Numbered from the stretch's first letter, positions 1 through 6,229 are shown. The stretch: DNA of 6,565 bases from Alphaproteobacteria bacterium (GCA_028284025.1 JANQSM010000057.1:1-6565), one strand, 5' to 3'. A program made the numbers and translations. Notes: generated by a model not told the origin, from the letters alone.

Positions 1-2042
1 TACGGCGCACTGTTCAGGTGCTCGCCCGGCGTACCAAAAATAATGCTGTGTTGATCGGAGAACCCGGGGTCGGAAAGACTGCCATTGTTGAAGGTTTGGC
101 TTTGCGCATCGTTAATGGGGATGTGCCAGAGTCTTTGAAAGGTACCAAACTGATGGCACTGGATTTAGGTGCTTTGATTGCTGGAGCTGAATTCCGGGGT
201 GAATTTGAAGACCGCTTGAAGGGGGTTCTACAAGAAATTCAGGCTGAAGCTGGTCAAATTATTCTGTTTATTGATGAAATGCACACCCTGGTTGGGGCTG
301 GGAAGGCAGAAGGGTCTATGGATGCTTCTAATATGTTAAAGCCAGCTTTAGCCCGAGGAGAATTACATTGTATCGGGGCAACTACTATTGATGAATACAG
401 AAAATATATTGAAAAAGACCCTGCGCTAGCCCGCCGGTTCCAACCTGTTTTTGTAAGTGAACCATCAGTTGAAGAAACTATATCTATCCTACGGGGATTA
501 AAGGAAAAATACGAAGTTCATCATGGGGTGCGTATCACGGATAGCGCCATTGTATCGGCGGCTACTCTTTCAAACCGGTATATCACAGACCGCTTTTTAC
601 CGGATAAGGCAATTGACCTGATTGATGAGGCTTCTGCCCGGTTACGTATGCAGGTGGATTCCAAGCCGGATGAGCTTGATGAGCTGGATCGCAAAATCAT
701 TCAGATGAAGATTGAACGCGAAGCCTTAAAAAATGAAACTGATAAGGCCACCAAAGATCGCCTGCAAAAGCTGGAAAAAGAATTGGAAGTTCTGGAAGGC
801 CAGTCTGAAGAAAAAACCAAGAAATGGCAGCAGGATAAAAAACGTTTAAACAAGGCGCAGGAATTGAAAGAACAGCTGGATAATGCCCGCCACGCGCTGG
901 AAATTGCCCAAAGAAATGGTGATTTGGAAAAAGCTGGAGAAATTGCCTATAGCTTTATTCCGGCGTTAGAAAAGGAAATTGAGAAGGCTGAGGCTTCTCA
1001 AGATACTGCAGCGACTATGCAAGAGGAGGTTAAATCCCAGGACATTGCCGCCGTTGTATCTCGCTGGACAGGTATTCCAGTTGATAAAATGCTGGAAGCA
1101 GAGCGTGAAAAACTGCTGCATATGGAAGATGCATTGCATGGACGTGTGGTTGGGCAGGATGAAGCAATTTCTGCTATTTCAAATGCTATTCGCCGAGCGC
1201 GCGCGGGATTACAGGATCCAAACCGTCCAATGGGGTCTTTTATTTTTCTTGGACCCACCGGAGTTGGAAAGACTGAACTAACCAAGGCATTGGCAGAGTT
1301 TTTGTTTGATGATGAAACCGCTATGGTTCGCCTGGATATGTCAGAATATATGGAGAAGCATTCCGTGGCGCGTTTGATTGGAGCGCCTCCAGGGTATGTA
1401 GGGTATGAATCTGGTGGGGCATTGACCGAGGCTGTACGTCGCCGCCCGTATCAGGTTGTTTTGTTTGATGAGATTGAAAAAGCCCATTTAGATGTGTTCA
1501 ATGTTCTTTTGCAGGTGCTGGATGATGGTCGCTTGACTGACGGGCAAGGCCGCACGGTGGACTTTAAAAACACACTCATTATCATGACATCTAATTTAGG
1601 GGCAGAGCATCTGGTGAACTTAAAGCCGGACCAAGATGTTGAGGAAGTGCGTGGCAAGGTTATGGATGCCATGCGTAATACATTCCGACCTGAATTTTTA
1701 AACCGTATTGACGATATTTTGCTGTTCCAGCGCCTGTCGCGGGAGCAGATGGATCATATTGTTGGGATTCAGCTTCATCGTTTGGAAAGCTTGCTTGAAG
1801 ATCAAAATATCGCCATCGAACTTTCCAAAGAAGCTGCTACCTGGTTAGCGGATAAGGGGTATGACCCAGCCTATGGTGCGCGCCCATTGAAACGGGTCGT
1901 GCAACAAAACATCCAGAATCCACTGGCTGAAATGATCCTAAGAAATGAAGTGAAAGAGGGTCAGACTGTTAAGGTAGGTGTTAAAAGTGGGAAACTGGTG
2001 CTAACCGCTACGGCAAAAGCTGCCAAGAAAGCCGCTGCTTAA
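1..2042 (+). CDS. clpB: ATP-dependent disaggregase ClpB, 5'-truncated
   Basis: Hexameric AAA+ chaperone that threads aggregated proteins through its pore, working with DnaK/DnaJ/GrpE in the cytoplasm. The frame is open from the window edge (first full codon at 3), so the GTG at 18 is an internal Val and not a start. 679 residues are visible; ClpB is usually about 860, so the N-terminal domain and the start of NBD1 are missing. NBD1 shows Walker A GEPGVGKT (57-80), a pore loop with FRG (192-200; Phe where E. coli has Tyr) and Walker B ILFIDE (261-278). A charged, heptad-like coiled-coil middle domain spans roughly 660-1030; its presence and length favour ClpB over ClpA or ClpC. NBD2 shows Walker A GPTGVGKT (1251-1274), pore loop GYVGY (1392-1406), Walker B VVLFDE (1455-1472) and sensor-2 GARPLKR (1875-1895). 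The tail is Ala/Lys-rich. It converges on the M23 gene with a 23-bp gap and no visible terminator hairpin. Its promoter is outside the window. Confidence 0.97.
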   Translation, partial: RRTVQVLARRTKNNAVLIGEPGVGKTAIVEGLALRIVNGDVPESLKGTKLMALDLGALIAGAEFRGEFEDRLKGVLQEIQAEAGQIILFIDEMHTLVGAGKAEGSMDASNMLKPALARGELHCIGATTIDEYRKYIEKDPALARRFQPVFVSEPSVEETISILRGLKEKYEVHHGVRITDSAIVSAATLSNRYITDRFLPDKAIDLIDEASARLRMQVDSKPDELDELDRKIIQMKIEREALKNETDKATKDRLQKLEKELEVLEGQSEEKTKKWQQDKKRLNKAQELKEQLDNARHALEIAQRNGDLEKAGEIAYSFIPALEKEIEKAEASQDTAATMQEEVKSQDIAAVVSRWTGIPVDKMLEAEREKLLHMEDALHGRVVGQDEAISAISNAIRRARAGLQDPNRPMGSFIFLGPTGVGKTELTKALAEFLFDDETAMVRLDMSEYMEKHSVARLIGAPPGYVGYESGGALTEAVRRRPYQVVLFDEIEKAHLDVFNVLLQVLDDGRLTDGQGRTVDFKNTLIIMTSNLGAEHLVNLKPDQDVEEVRGKVMDAMRNTFRPEFLNRIDDILLFQRLSREQMDHIVGIQLHRLESLLEDQNIAIELSKEAATWLADKGYDPAYGARPLKRVVQQNIQNPLAEMILRNEVKEGQTVKVGVKSGKLVLTATAKAAKKAAA

Positions 2043-2065
2043 TCTTAATATTTATCTATTGCTGT

Positions 2066-3745
2066 CTATTTCTGTGCAAAGATCGCGTTATCTTCGATGT
2101 GTCTGGCGATTTGACGGTTTACCTGACCAATGCGCTCTTTAAAGGCCGCTAACTGTTTGCCTTCCAGCTTTTTGCCGTTTGGCAGTTTAACGGTCATCGG
2201 ATTTACTTTGCGTCCGGCTTTGATGACTTCATAGTGCAGGTGAGGGCCTGTGGATAAACCAGTACTTCCAACGTAGCCAATAATTTCTCCCTGTTTCACA
2301 CGGCTTCCACTGTTTTTACCCTTGCGGTATTTGCTTAGGTGGGCATAGGCCGTAGAATAGGTATTGCTGTGGCGGATTTCAACATAATGTCCGTATCCAC
2401 CGTTGCGACCCCGCCGCACGATCACACCGTCTCCTGCCGCTCGAATTGGAGTACCGGTAGGAGCAGCGAAATCTACACCAGTATGCATACGGTTATATCC
2501 CAAGATCGGGTGTTTGCGCTTGCCAAAGTTGGAAGAAACACGTCCATATTTCAATGGTGTGCGAAGAAGGGCCTTCCGTACGCTCTGACCATCAGGATTA
2601 TAGTAATCTGTAAAACCACCATCTTCCGGCTGGAAACTGAAAATTGTCAGTTCTTCGCCATCACGAACGGTCAACGTGGCTTTTAGAATGTTACCAGTAC
2701 GTACAATCTTGCCGTCTTCACTCAAGAATTTTTCATAGAAAACCTTAAAGCTGTCGCCTTTCTGAATTTCACGCTGGAAGTCAACGTCATATGAAAAAGC
2801 ATCTACCAGTTCAAAAATAATAGATTTTGGCAGATTAATTTTTTTGGCTGAATCCAGCAGGCTGAAATCAATTACAGCGTCTTTATAGTCAACCATGCGC
2901 TCTAGCGGCTTTTCATGGACGAAAGATTTAAAAGCACCAGTTTCATCAAGGCTGACAACAATGTCTCGTTCTACATTCTCAAAAATGCGGAAACCGGTAA
3001 ATTTTGTTGTATTTGAAGCCAGTTTAGGAGAGGGTGTGTCTTTAAACACGGCATCCTGAACTGGGTCAAATTGAATCTCAATTTCCTGACCCACCAGTAA
3101 TTGACGTGGATTAAATACACCTTTCAAGCTGCTCATGGCTTGTACTGCGTCTTCCCCTACAACACCATGTCGTTCTAAAATCTTGCCAAGCGTATCGCCG
3201 GAACGCACCTTAATGCGCTTAAAGATTGGTCCAATAGAAGAAGGCTCAGGACTTTTCCTTGCTATTATGCTTCTTGCCACACGTGCGGGCTTCATAGGTG
3301 GAACTAAAAGATCAGCCGTTTGCATAACCTGAGACCGGATATCCGGCATGGTAGAGGCATTGGCAACAGCAATGTGGAGGTTTTGTTGCGGGGCAAGAAG
3401 GCCCAATAGAATCATAAACTTAATCATGTTAGCAGCCATTAAGGTTCGACGATGTTCGTAAGAGACCTTCTGTTCTACTTTAGTGTTAAAGGTTTTGCAA
3501 TAGTGAATAAATTCACTTGCAACCGAAGCCGAAACTTCTTTGATACTCTCCCACAGGAAAACGCTGAGAATGGCAGAAAACTCATGAATAAGTCTGGCTG
3601 TATATTTTGTTAAGCTCCACGCGTCTTTCGCGATGCGATTGATTACAGGACGCGCTTTCTTAACAGCACGCTGTAAAGCCATAGAAAATTTTTCGCGGGA
3701 AGTCCTCATAGCTTCATGAACGTTGTGAGTGTTATTTGCAGGCAT
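2066..3745 (-). CDS. M23 (LytM-type) peptidoglycan endopeptidase, MepM-like, with LysM/OapA-like domain
   Basis: 559-aa zinc metallopeptidase expected to cut peptide cross-links of peptidoglycan in the periplasm. The LytM domain is at about 400-520 and has a complete active-site set: H421 and D425 (HTGVD), H469 (YAHLS), and H502 and H504 (GPHLHYE). It closely resembles E. coli MepM, so it is predicted to be catalytically active and not an EnvC/NlpD-like degenerate activator. A LysM/OapA-like domain at about 176-226 (VRSGDTLGKIL) probably binds glycan, and a Csd3-type middle region lies at about 240-390. Residues 103-130 look like a Sec signal or anchor: basic RR at 99-100, hydrophobic MILLGLL, then VANA as a possible cleavage site. 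About 100 charged, amphipathic residues precede it, which is unusual. The ATG at 3745 is supported by a good Shine-Dalgarno, while the internal Met103 and Met107 have none. Known: the family and its metal ligands. Inferred: cross-link specificity and localisation. Confidence 0.93.
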   Translation of the reverse strand: MPANNTHNVHEAMRTSREKFSMALQRAVKKARPVINRIAKDAWSLTKYTARLIHEFSAILSVFLWESIKEVSASVASEFIHYCKTFNTKVEQKVSYEHRRTLMAANMIKFMILLGLLAPQQNLHIAVANASTMPDIRSQVMQTADLLVPPMKPARVARSIIARKSPEPSSIGPIFKRIKVRSGDTLGKILERHGVVGEDAVQAMSSLKGVFNPRQLLVGQEIEIQFDPVQDAVFKDTPSPKLASNTTKFTGFRIFENVERDIVVSLDETGAFKSFVHEKPLERMVDYKDAVIDFSLLDSAKKINLPKSIIFELVDAFSYDVDFQREIQKGDSFKVFYEKFLSEDGKIVRTGNILKATLTVRDGEELTIFSFQPEDGGFTDYYNPDGQSVRKALLRTPLKYGRVSSNFGKRKHPILGYNRMHTGVDFAAPTGTPIRAAGDGVIVRRGRNGGYGHYVEIRHSNTYSTAYAHLSKYRKGKNSGSRVKQGEIIGYVGSTGLSTGPHLHYEVIKAGRKVNPMTVKLPNGKKLEGKQLAAFKERIGQVNRQIARHIEDNAIFAQK

Positions 3746-3754
3746 TAATCTTTA

Positions 3755-3760
3755 CTCCTA
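3755..3760 (-). promoter_or_regulatory. Shine-Dalgarno of the M23 peptidase gene
   Basis: On the minus strand TAGGAG lies 9 nt before the ATG at 3745. It decides the start: it supports the long form with the ~100-residue extension, since no comparable site precedes the internal Met codons at 3439 or 3427. Confidence 0.75.
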
Positions 3761-3807
3761 AAGCTTCTACCCCGCTCTGGAATAAATATCGTTTTTTATA
3801 AACTTCA

Positions 3808-3818
3808 ACTATACCACA
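3808..3818 (-). promoter_or_regulatory. Candidate extended -10 promoter of the M23 gene
   Basis: Minus-strand TGTGGTATAGT contains an extended -10 (TGG followed by TATAGT at 3813-3808). The nearest -35 candidates are poor, as is usual for extended -10 promoters. It would start transcription near 3801 and give a leader of about 55 nt. Nearly the same string, TGTGGTATAAT, forms the divergent promoter on the + strand at 3965-3975, which adds some support. The palindromic octamer TTTATAAA occurs on both sides (3795-3802 and 3821-3828). Confidence 0.45.
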
Positions 3819-3875
3819 GCTTTATAAAATTTTACAGCAGAACGATTAATTTACTGTAAGTATAACTGCAAGTTA

Positions 3876-3891
3876 TTAATTAAAAATTAAC
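3876..3891. promoter_or_regulatory. CtrA-like binding box
   Basis: Exact match to the alphaproteobacterial CtrA consensus TTAA-N7-TTAAC: TTAA at 3876-3879, seven bases, then TTAAC at 3887-3891. It lies in the divergent region, 63 bp from the minus -10 and about 80 bp from the plus -10, so it does not overlap either proposed -35. The surrounding DNA is AT-rich, so a chance match is quite possible. Confidence 0.35.
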
Positions 3892-3924
3892 CATGACAAG
3901 TGGAAAACTTTCTGTCAATCCTAA

Positions 3925-3940
3925 ATACAATTTATTGTAT
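3925..3940. repeat. Inverted repeat next to the + promoter, possible operator
   Basis: Perfect ATACAA (3925-3930) and TTGTAT (3935-3940) separated by TTTA. It ends just upstream of the weak -35 of the + strand promoter, a usual place for an activator or repressor dimer. No regulator can be named from the sequence. Confidence 0.35.
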
Positions 3941-3945
3941 GTGTT

Positions 3946-3975
3946 TTAATAACAGGCCGCAAGATGTGGTATAAT
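3946..3975 (+). promoter_or_regulatory. Candidate extended -10 promoter for the 178-aa membrane protein gene
   Basis: Perfect TATAAT at 3970-3975 preceded by TGG at 3967-3969 makes an extended -10 element. With an 18-bp spacer the -35 is TTAATA (3946-3951), four of six matches to TTGACA. The predicted start near 3982 leaves a ~158-nt leader before the ATG at 4140. Confidence 0.55.
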
Positions 3976-4139
3976 ATAATTATAATTCGACATCATCAAA
4001 AATTATTTTCTGCTGCTTTTTCTTCGTAAAAAAGGGGGATAATGTATCCGGCATTATAGGTATTATTAAGGGTTAATCAAGATTTCTGCCCTATCCTGAA
4101 ATTGTAATTTTATTACATGTTTGAGGTAGGCGGGATATA

Positions 4140-4676
4140 ATGTACAAAATAAATTTTGCCCTTGTCATTTCTGGTATTCTTTTCAAGCTCATTGGTTTTT
4201 TGACCAAGATTCTTTGGAAACTTGGCTTTGTTCCGGTTAAGTATGCATTGTCTTTGTCCTGGGCAATTTTCTACATTTTGTTAAATATGCTAACTTTCGG
4301 ATTGATTTTTGCAGGCCGCAAGAAAAATCAGTGGGAGATGCTCCAGGCACAAACCAAGGCTGAGCGCTTTTTAGAGCAGCAAAGCCAAACCTATCAAAAT
4401 AGAATGGGAAAGCATCCCACTGCCGCTCTTAGCAGCCATCGGGCAGATATAGTACGCCATGGGCGCAAGGTATCTGAACAGATTTTTACGCGCAATACTG
4501 CGCAAATTCAAAAGCCTGAATACGTCTTTATTGGTAAAAAGTGCTTTGTAAAACGATCCAAGCCTGTCAGCCCGAAACCTTCTCTAAGCCCACATTCTGC
4601 GTATCAACGTACCCGTCAGGCAGCAGCTTTCCATGCCAATTTCCCAGTGCAGTGGGCAGGCGGCGAAGCCAAATAA
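4140..4676 (+). CDS. Unrecognised 178-aa protein with two membrane segments
   Basis: I do not recognise this family. Two hydrophobic stretches lie at about 5-28 and 34-58 and are joined by a very short link, so they probably form a helical hairpin in the inner membrane. The sequence GRKKNQ at 59-64 supports a cytoplasmic C-terminal side by the positive-inside rule. Residues 63-90 are Gln/Glu/Lys-rich and probably helical. The remainder, about 90-178, is basic, rich in Ser, Pro and His (for example KPVSPKPSLSPH) and likely disordered. The start ATG at 4140 has several G-rich candidate Shine-Dalgarno stretches (GAGG at 4123-4126, AGG at 4128-4130, GGG at 4132-4134). Codon use resembles the neighbours, so there is no sign of recent transfer. 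It is followed by 233 bp of signals and another unrecognised membrane-associated gene on the same strand. Function unknown. Confidence 0.75.
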   Translation: MYKINFALVISGILFKLIGFLTKILWKLGFVPVKYALSLSWAIFYILLNMLTFGLIFAGRKKNQWEMLQAQTKAERFLEQQSQTYQNRMGKHPTAALSSHRADIVRHGRKVSEQIFTRNTAQIQKPEYVFIGKKCFVKRSKPVSPKPSLSPHSAYQRTRQAAAFHANFPVQWAGGEAK

Positions 4677-4698
4677 TTTCTCTTTTTCATCCTAAGCT

Positions 4699-4707
4699 TG
4701 TTATAAT
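4699..4707 (+). promoter_or_regulatory. Candidate extended -10 promoter downstream of the 178-aa gene
   Basis: TGT followed by perfect TATAAT (4702-4707) gives an extended -10 of the same type as the upstream + promoter. The -35 region (about 4679-4684) is poor. Transcription would begin near 4714, about 196 nt before the next start codon. This could serve the 232-aa gene or make a short leader RNA that ends at the hairpin at 4844-4886. Confidence 0.4.
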
Positions 4708-4733
4708 ATTATTGCTTTTAATGTAATTTATTG

Positions 4734-4748
4734 TTAATATTATATTAA
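4734..4748. promoter_or_regulatory. Second CtrA-like box
   Basis: TTAA (4734-4737), seven bases, TTAA (4745-4748), followed by T instead of the preferred C. It is also nearly self-complementary. It lies about 30 bp downstream of the proposed -10 at 4702-4707, which would suit repression if real. The region is very AT-rich. Confidence 0.25.
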
Positions 4749-4770
4749 TGGCATCTTGCGACTCACATAT

Positions 4771-4789
4771 AAAAAGGGGGCGCTTTTTT
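4771..4789 (+). terminator. Weak A-tract/T-tract hairpin, possible minor terminator
   Basis: AAAAAG (4771-4776) can pair with CTTTTT (4783-4788) around the six-base loop GGGGCG, and a T run continues to 4789. Only one of six pairs is G-C, so the stem is weak, and termination here is doubtful compared with the strong hairpin 55 bp further on. Confidence 0.2.
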
Positions 4790-4843
4790 ATTATCATAAT
4801 GGTTTTTCCAATTTTTTGAGGCTTTGAAAAGTTTCTTCCCCGT

Positions 4844-4895
4844 CTGGGCCGTAGTAATGGGTAGGTATGGATTAGCTACGGCCCAGTTTAATTTT
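4844..4895 (+). terminator. Strong hairpin with T-rich tail: intrinsic terminator or leader attenuator
   Basis: CTGGGCCGTAG (4844-4854) and CTACGGCCCAG (4876-4886) are perfect 11-bp complements. TAAT (4855-4858) and ATTA (4871-4874) add four pairs, with G4875 bulged and a 12-base G-rich loop. TTTAATTTT follows (4887-4895), so termination is directional for the + strand; the other side is not T-rich in the opposite orientation. It may end the transcript of the 178-aa gene. The next gene starts at 4910, too close for a promoter in between, so that gene is likely expressed by read-through, which suggests attenuation. Confidence 0.7.
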
Positions 4896-4909
4896 GACAG
4901 GCACATGTC

Positions 4910-5608
4910 ATGAAAGAAAAAAGAAGAAAACAAAAACGCAAAGAGGAAAAAAGACTGGCCAGCTTTTCTGGCAAGTCTCCGCCTGTGCTTTCTGAACGGG
5001 CCTCAACGGACAGTTCAAAAAGAGAGAAAGCGCAAAAATCAAATCCAAAAATTAAGCGAAACAAGCTTCAATGGGTGGCTGCTTTGGCTTTGTCACTCCC
5101 TGTCTATATGTTTGCTACCCAGAGCATGAAAGCGCGTTTGCATAAATGGGGGCTTTATCTTACGCCTTTTCATAAAAAACTTACGCACCTTAACAAGAAT
5201 TTAGCTGATCAAAAGCGGCCCGGGCAGTATTGCCAGGATCCTGCAAAAGTCGAAGCATTAAGAGAAAGCAGGGAAGCTGCTGTAAGAGAACGCCAGGCAG
5301 CATACCGTGCGTTGTACGGTTTGCAGGATGAATTTAAATTTGATGACGGGAGAATGTACGGGGATCGAGCAGAAATAACGGCCACTCCTTCTTTGAATAT
5401 GCGGGAGGATGATGCTTTTACAAAGCAACAGGATATCACCAAAATGCAGGATCAAATTCGTTTGGATATTGATGGTCACCCGGTTGATTCTTTTGCCGGT
5501 CGTGCTCTTTCATATGTTGCGCGCCGGGCAGGTCATGACCCAGCTACTCATGCCCATACCATAAATCTTCGGATTGCTAGAGCGATGCAGGCTGCGCGCG
5601 CCGCGTAA
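4910..5608 (+). CDS. Unrecognised 232-aa protein, very basic N-terminus, one weak membrane segment
   Basis: I do not recognise this family. Residues 2-15 are almost entirely Lys, Arg and Glu, and the first 52 residues are strongly basic. A hydrophobic stretch at about 53-69 (WVAALALSLPVYMFA) could be a single membrane anchor with the basic part in the cytoplasm, or a buried helix, as it is short. Residues about 112-140 are Arg/Glu/Ala-rich and probably helical or coiled coil. The C-terminal part (about 190-232) contains several His residues (GHP, AGHDPATHAH) and ends in Ala/Arg-rich sequence. The start at 4910 has a weak Shine-Dalgarno (ACAGG, 8-nt spacing). An ATG at 4905 opens a two-codon frame whose stop overlaps this start as ATGA. 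A strong hairpin ends 23 nt upstream. Function unknown. Confidence 0.72.
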   Translation: MKEKRRKQKRKEEKRLASFSGKSPPVLSERASTDSSKREKAQKSNPKIKRNKLQWVAALALSLPVYMFATQSMKARLHKWGLYLTPFHKKLTHLNKNLADQKRPGQYCQDPAKVEALRESREAAVRERQAAYRALYGLQDEFKFDDGRMYGDRAEITATPSLNMREDDAFTKQQDITKMQDQIRLDIDGHPVDSFAGRALSYVARRAGHDPATHAHTINLRIARAMQAARAA

Positions 5609-5635
5609 TACACAGTGCGCGTAAATCCTGGTTGC

Positions 5636-5681
5636 AATCCTTTTCTCCTTAACTACACTTAACACAAGCAAAGAAAGGATT
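5636..5681 (+). promoter_or_regulatory. Hairpin that would sequester the Shine-Dalgarno of the TerB-family gene
   Basis: AATCCTTTTCT (5636-5646) is complementary to AGAAAGGATT (5672-5681) with one bulged T, including eight consecutive Watson-Crick pairs. The right arm contains the whole ribosome site AAGGA (5675-5679), six bases before the ATG at 5686. A second pyrimidine stretch TCCTT (5646-5650) could pair with it instead. A weak promoter, TTGCAA (5632-5637) with TACACT (5654-5659) 16 bp downstream, would start inside the loop and omit the left arm, so only read-through RNA would carry the block. This is inference from base pairing. Confidence 0.4.
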
Positions 5682-5685
5682 TTAT

Positions 5686-6117
5686 ATGGCAAAAGCCTCG
5701 GCAGAAGAACTCTCCTCAATTGATCAGGAACTTCATCAGGATGATGATTTGTTGGAGTCTGTAATGGCGGCATGCGCTTTGGTTGCTTTTGCTGATGATA
5801 ATCTGGCCGCTAAGGAGAAAGAAAAAGTCGCTACCATTTTTCAGGCTAATAGCCATCTAAGGGTTTTAAATAAGGAAGATGTAAAAAATAAGCTTGCTGA
5901 ATATATTCAGGCTTTTAAACAGGATAAAGCAATTGGGGAAGCCAAGGCCTGGGAAGCAATTCGCCTGGTTTCTTTAGATAGAATCAAATCTACTATTATG
6001 GTGCGGGCCTGTTTCTCAATGATTGCTGCGGATGGCAAAATTACTGAAGATGAGAAAGCCGCCCTGAAAAAAGTTTGCCAGGCAGTAGAATACGACTATC
6101 ACACTTTTGGTTTGTAA
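5686..6117 (+). CDS. TerB-family protein (tellurite resistance TerB-like)
   Basis: 143-aa soluble, all-helical protein, close to the ~150 aa of classical TerB. It has the two internally similar acidic motifs of the family: AFADDNLAAKEKEK at 34-47 and IAADGKITEDEK at 113-124. Each follows a small-residue helix, and in characterised TerB these motifs bind metal ions. LRVLNKEDV (58-66) matches the TerB segment after the first motif. TerB proteins are associated with tellurite and other stress resistance and are thought to act at the membrane with TerC-type partners. Here no terC, terD or terZ gene is visible, so a tellurite role should not be assumed. The start has a good Shine-Dalgarno (AAGGA, 6-nt spacing) that can be hidden in a hairpin. 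It lies 77 bp after the unrecognised 232-aa gene on the same strand. The family call is strong, the function only inferred. Confidence 0.85.
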   Translation: MAKASAEELSSIDQELHQDDDLLESVMAACALVAFADDNLAAKEKEKVATIFQANSHLRVLNKEDVKNKLAEYIQAFKQDKAIGEAKAWEAIRLVSLDRIKSTIMVRACFSMIAADGKITEDEKAALKKVCQAVEYDYHTFGL

Positions 6118-6229
6118 ACTTCTTTCATACAACCGCACCGCTGTTAATAAGTTACATTTTTACAACAATTTTGTTTGCATATTTATCACACCCTTTGTAA
6201 GGTAGGGCTAATTCATTTGAAGTTACTAT

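Larger units (their letters stand above)
3746..4139. other. Divergent 394-bp regulatory region, no gene seen
   Basis: AT-rich spacer between the M23 gene (-) and the two-segment membrane protein gene (+). It contains candidate promoters for both directions, a CtrA-like TTAA-N7-TTAAC box (3876-3891), the inverted repeat ATACAA-N4-TTGTAT (3925-3940), an inverted repeat ATAATG-N7-CATTAT (4039-4057) and TGTAAT-N3-ATTACA (4103-4117). If transcription starts near 3982, the + leader is about 158 nt long. It contains short open frames: ATG at 4042 encoding MYPAL just after AAAAAGGGGG, and ATG at 4118 encoding MFEVGGI, whose stop overlaps the gene start as TAATG. I see no stable GC-rich hairpin, tRNA or convincing longer ORF here. 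Confidence 0.6.

Noticed and set aside
18..20. GTG as the start of the ClpB coding region
   Set aside because: The frame is open upstream to the window edge and codes for conserved ClpB residues (RRTVQV), so the gene is simply cut by the window.
998..1285. Minus-strand 95-aa open frame inside clpB, plus similar frames at 979-1281 (+) and 1451-1672 (-)
   Set aside because: They lie wholly within strongly conserved clpB codons, have no recognisable domain and are shadows of the real gene.
2339..2686. Plus-strand frames opposite the M23 domain (also 2403-2588 and 3135-3332)
   Set aside because: Antisense to conserved catalytic sequence, with no ribosome site or family features.
3953..4323. 12-base direct repeat CAGGCCGCAAGA at 3953-3964 and 4312-4323
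   Set aside because: One such 12-mer pair is about what chance gives in a window this size, and the second copy is ordinary coding sequence.
4541..4726. Plus-strand 61-aa frame overlapping the end of the 178-aa gene
   Set aside because: No good ribosome site, mostly inside the other gene, and it runs into AT-rich promoter-like sequence.
4894..4899. Perfect TTGACA that could be a -35 element
   Set aside because: The matching -10 position (about 4917-4922) lies inside the next gene in A-rich sequence with no TATAAT-like hexamer.
5593..5621. GC-rich CGCGC/GCGCG pairing around the stop of the 232-aa gene as a terminator
   Set aside because: Short stem with a long loop and no T tract following it.
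5510..5773. Minus-strand 87-aa frame spanning the gap before the TerB gene, and minus frames at 5209-5479
   Set aside because: They overlap two plus-strand genes with better support, and their sequences look like random translation.
6164..6175. AACAA/TTGTT inverted repeat after the TerB gene as a terminator
   Set aside because: Only five weak pairs with a two-base gap, which is too small and AT-rich to form a terminator hairpin.
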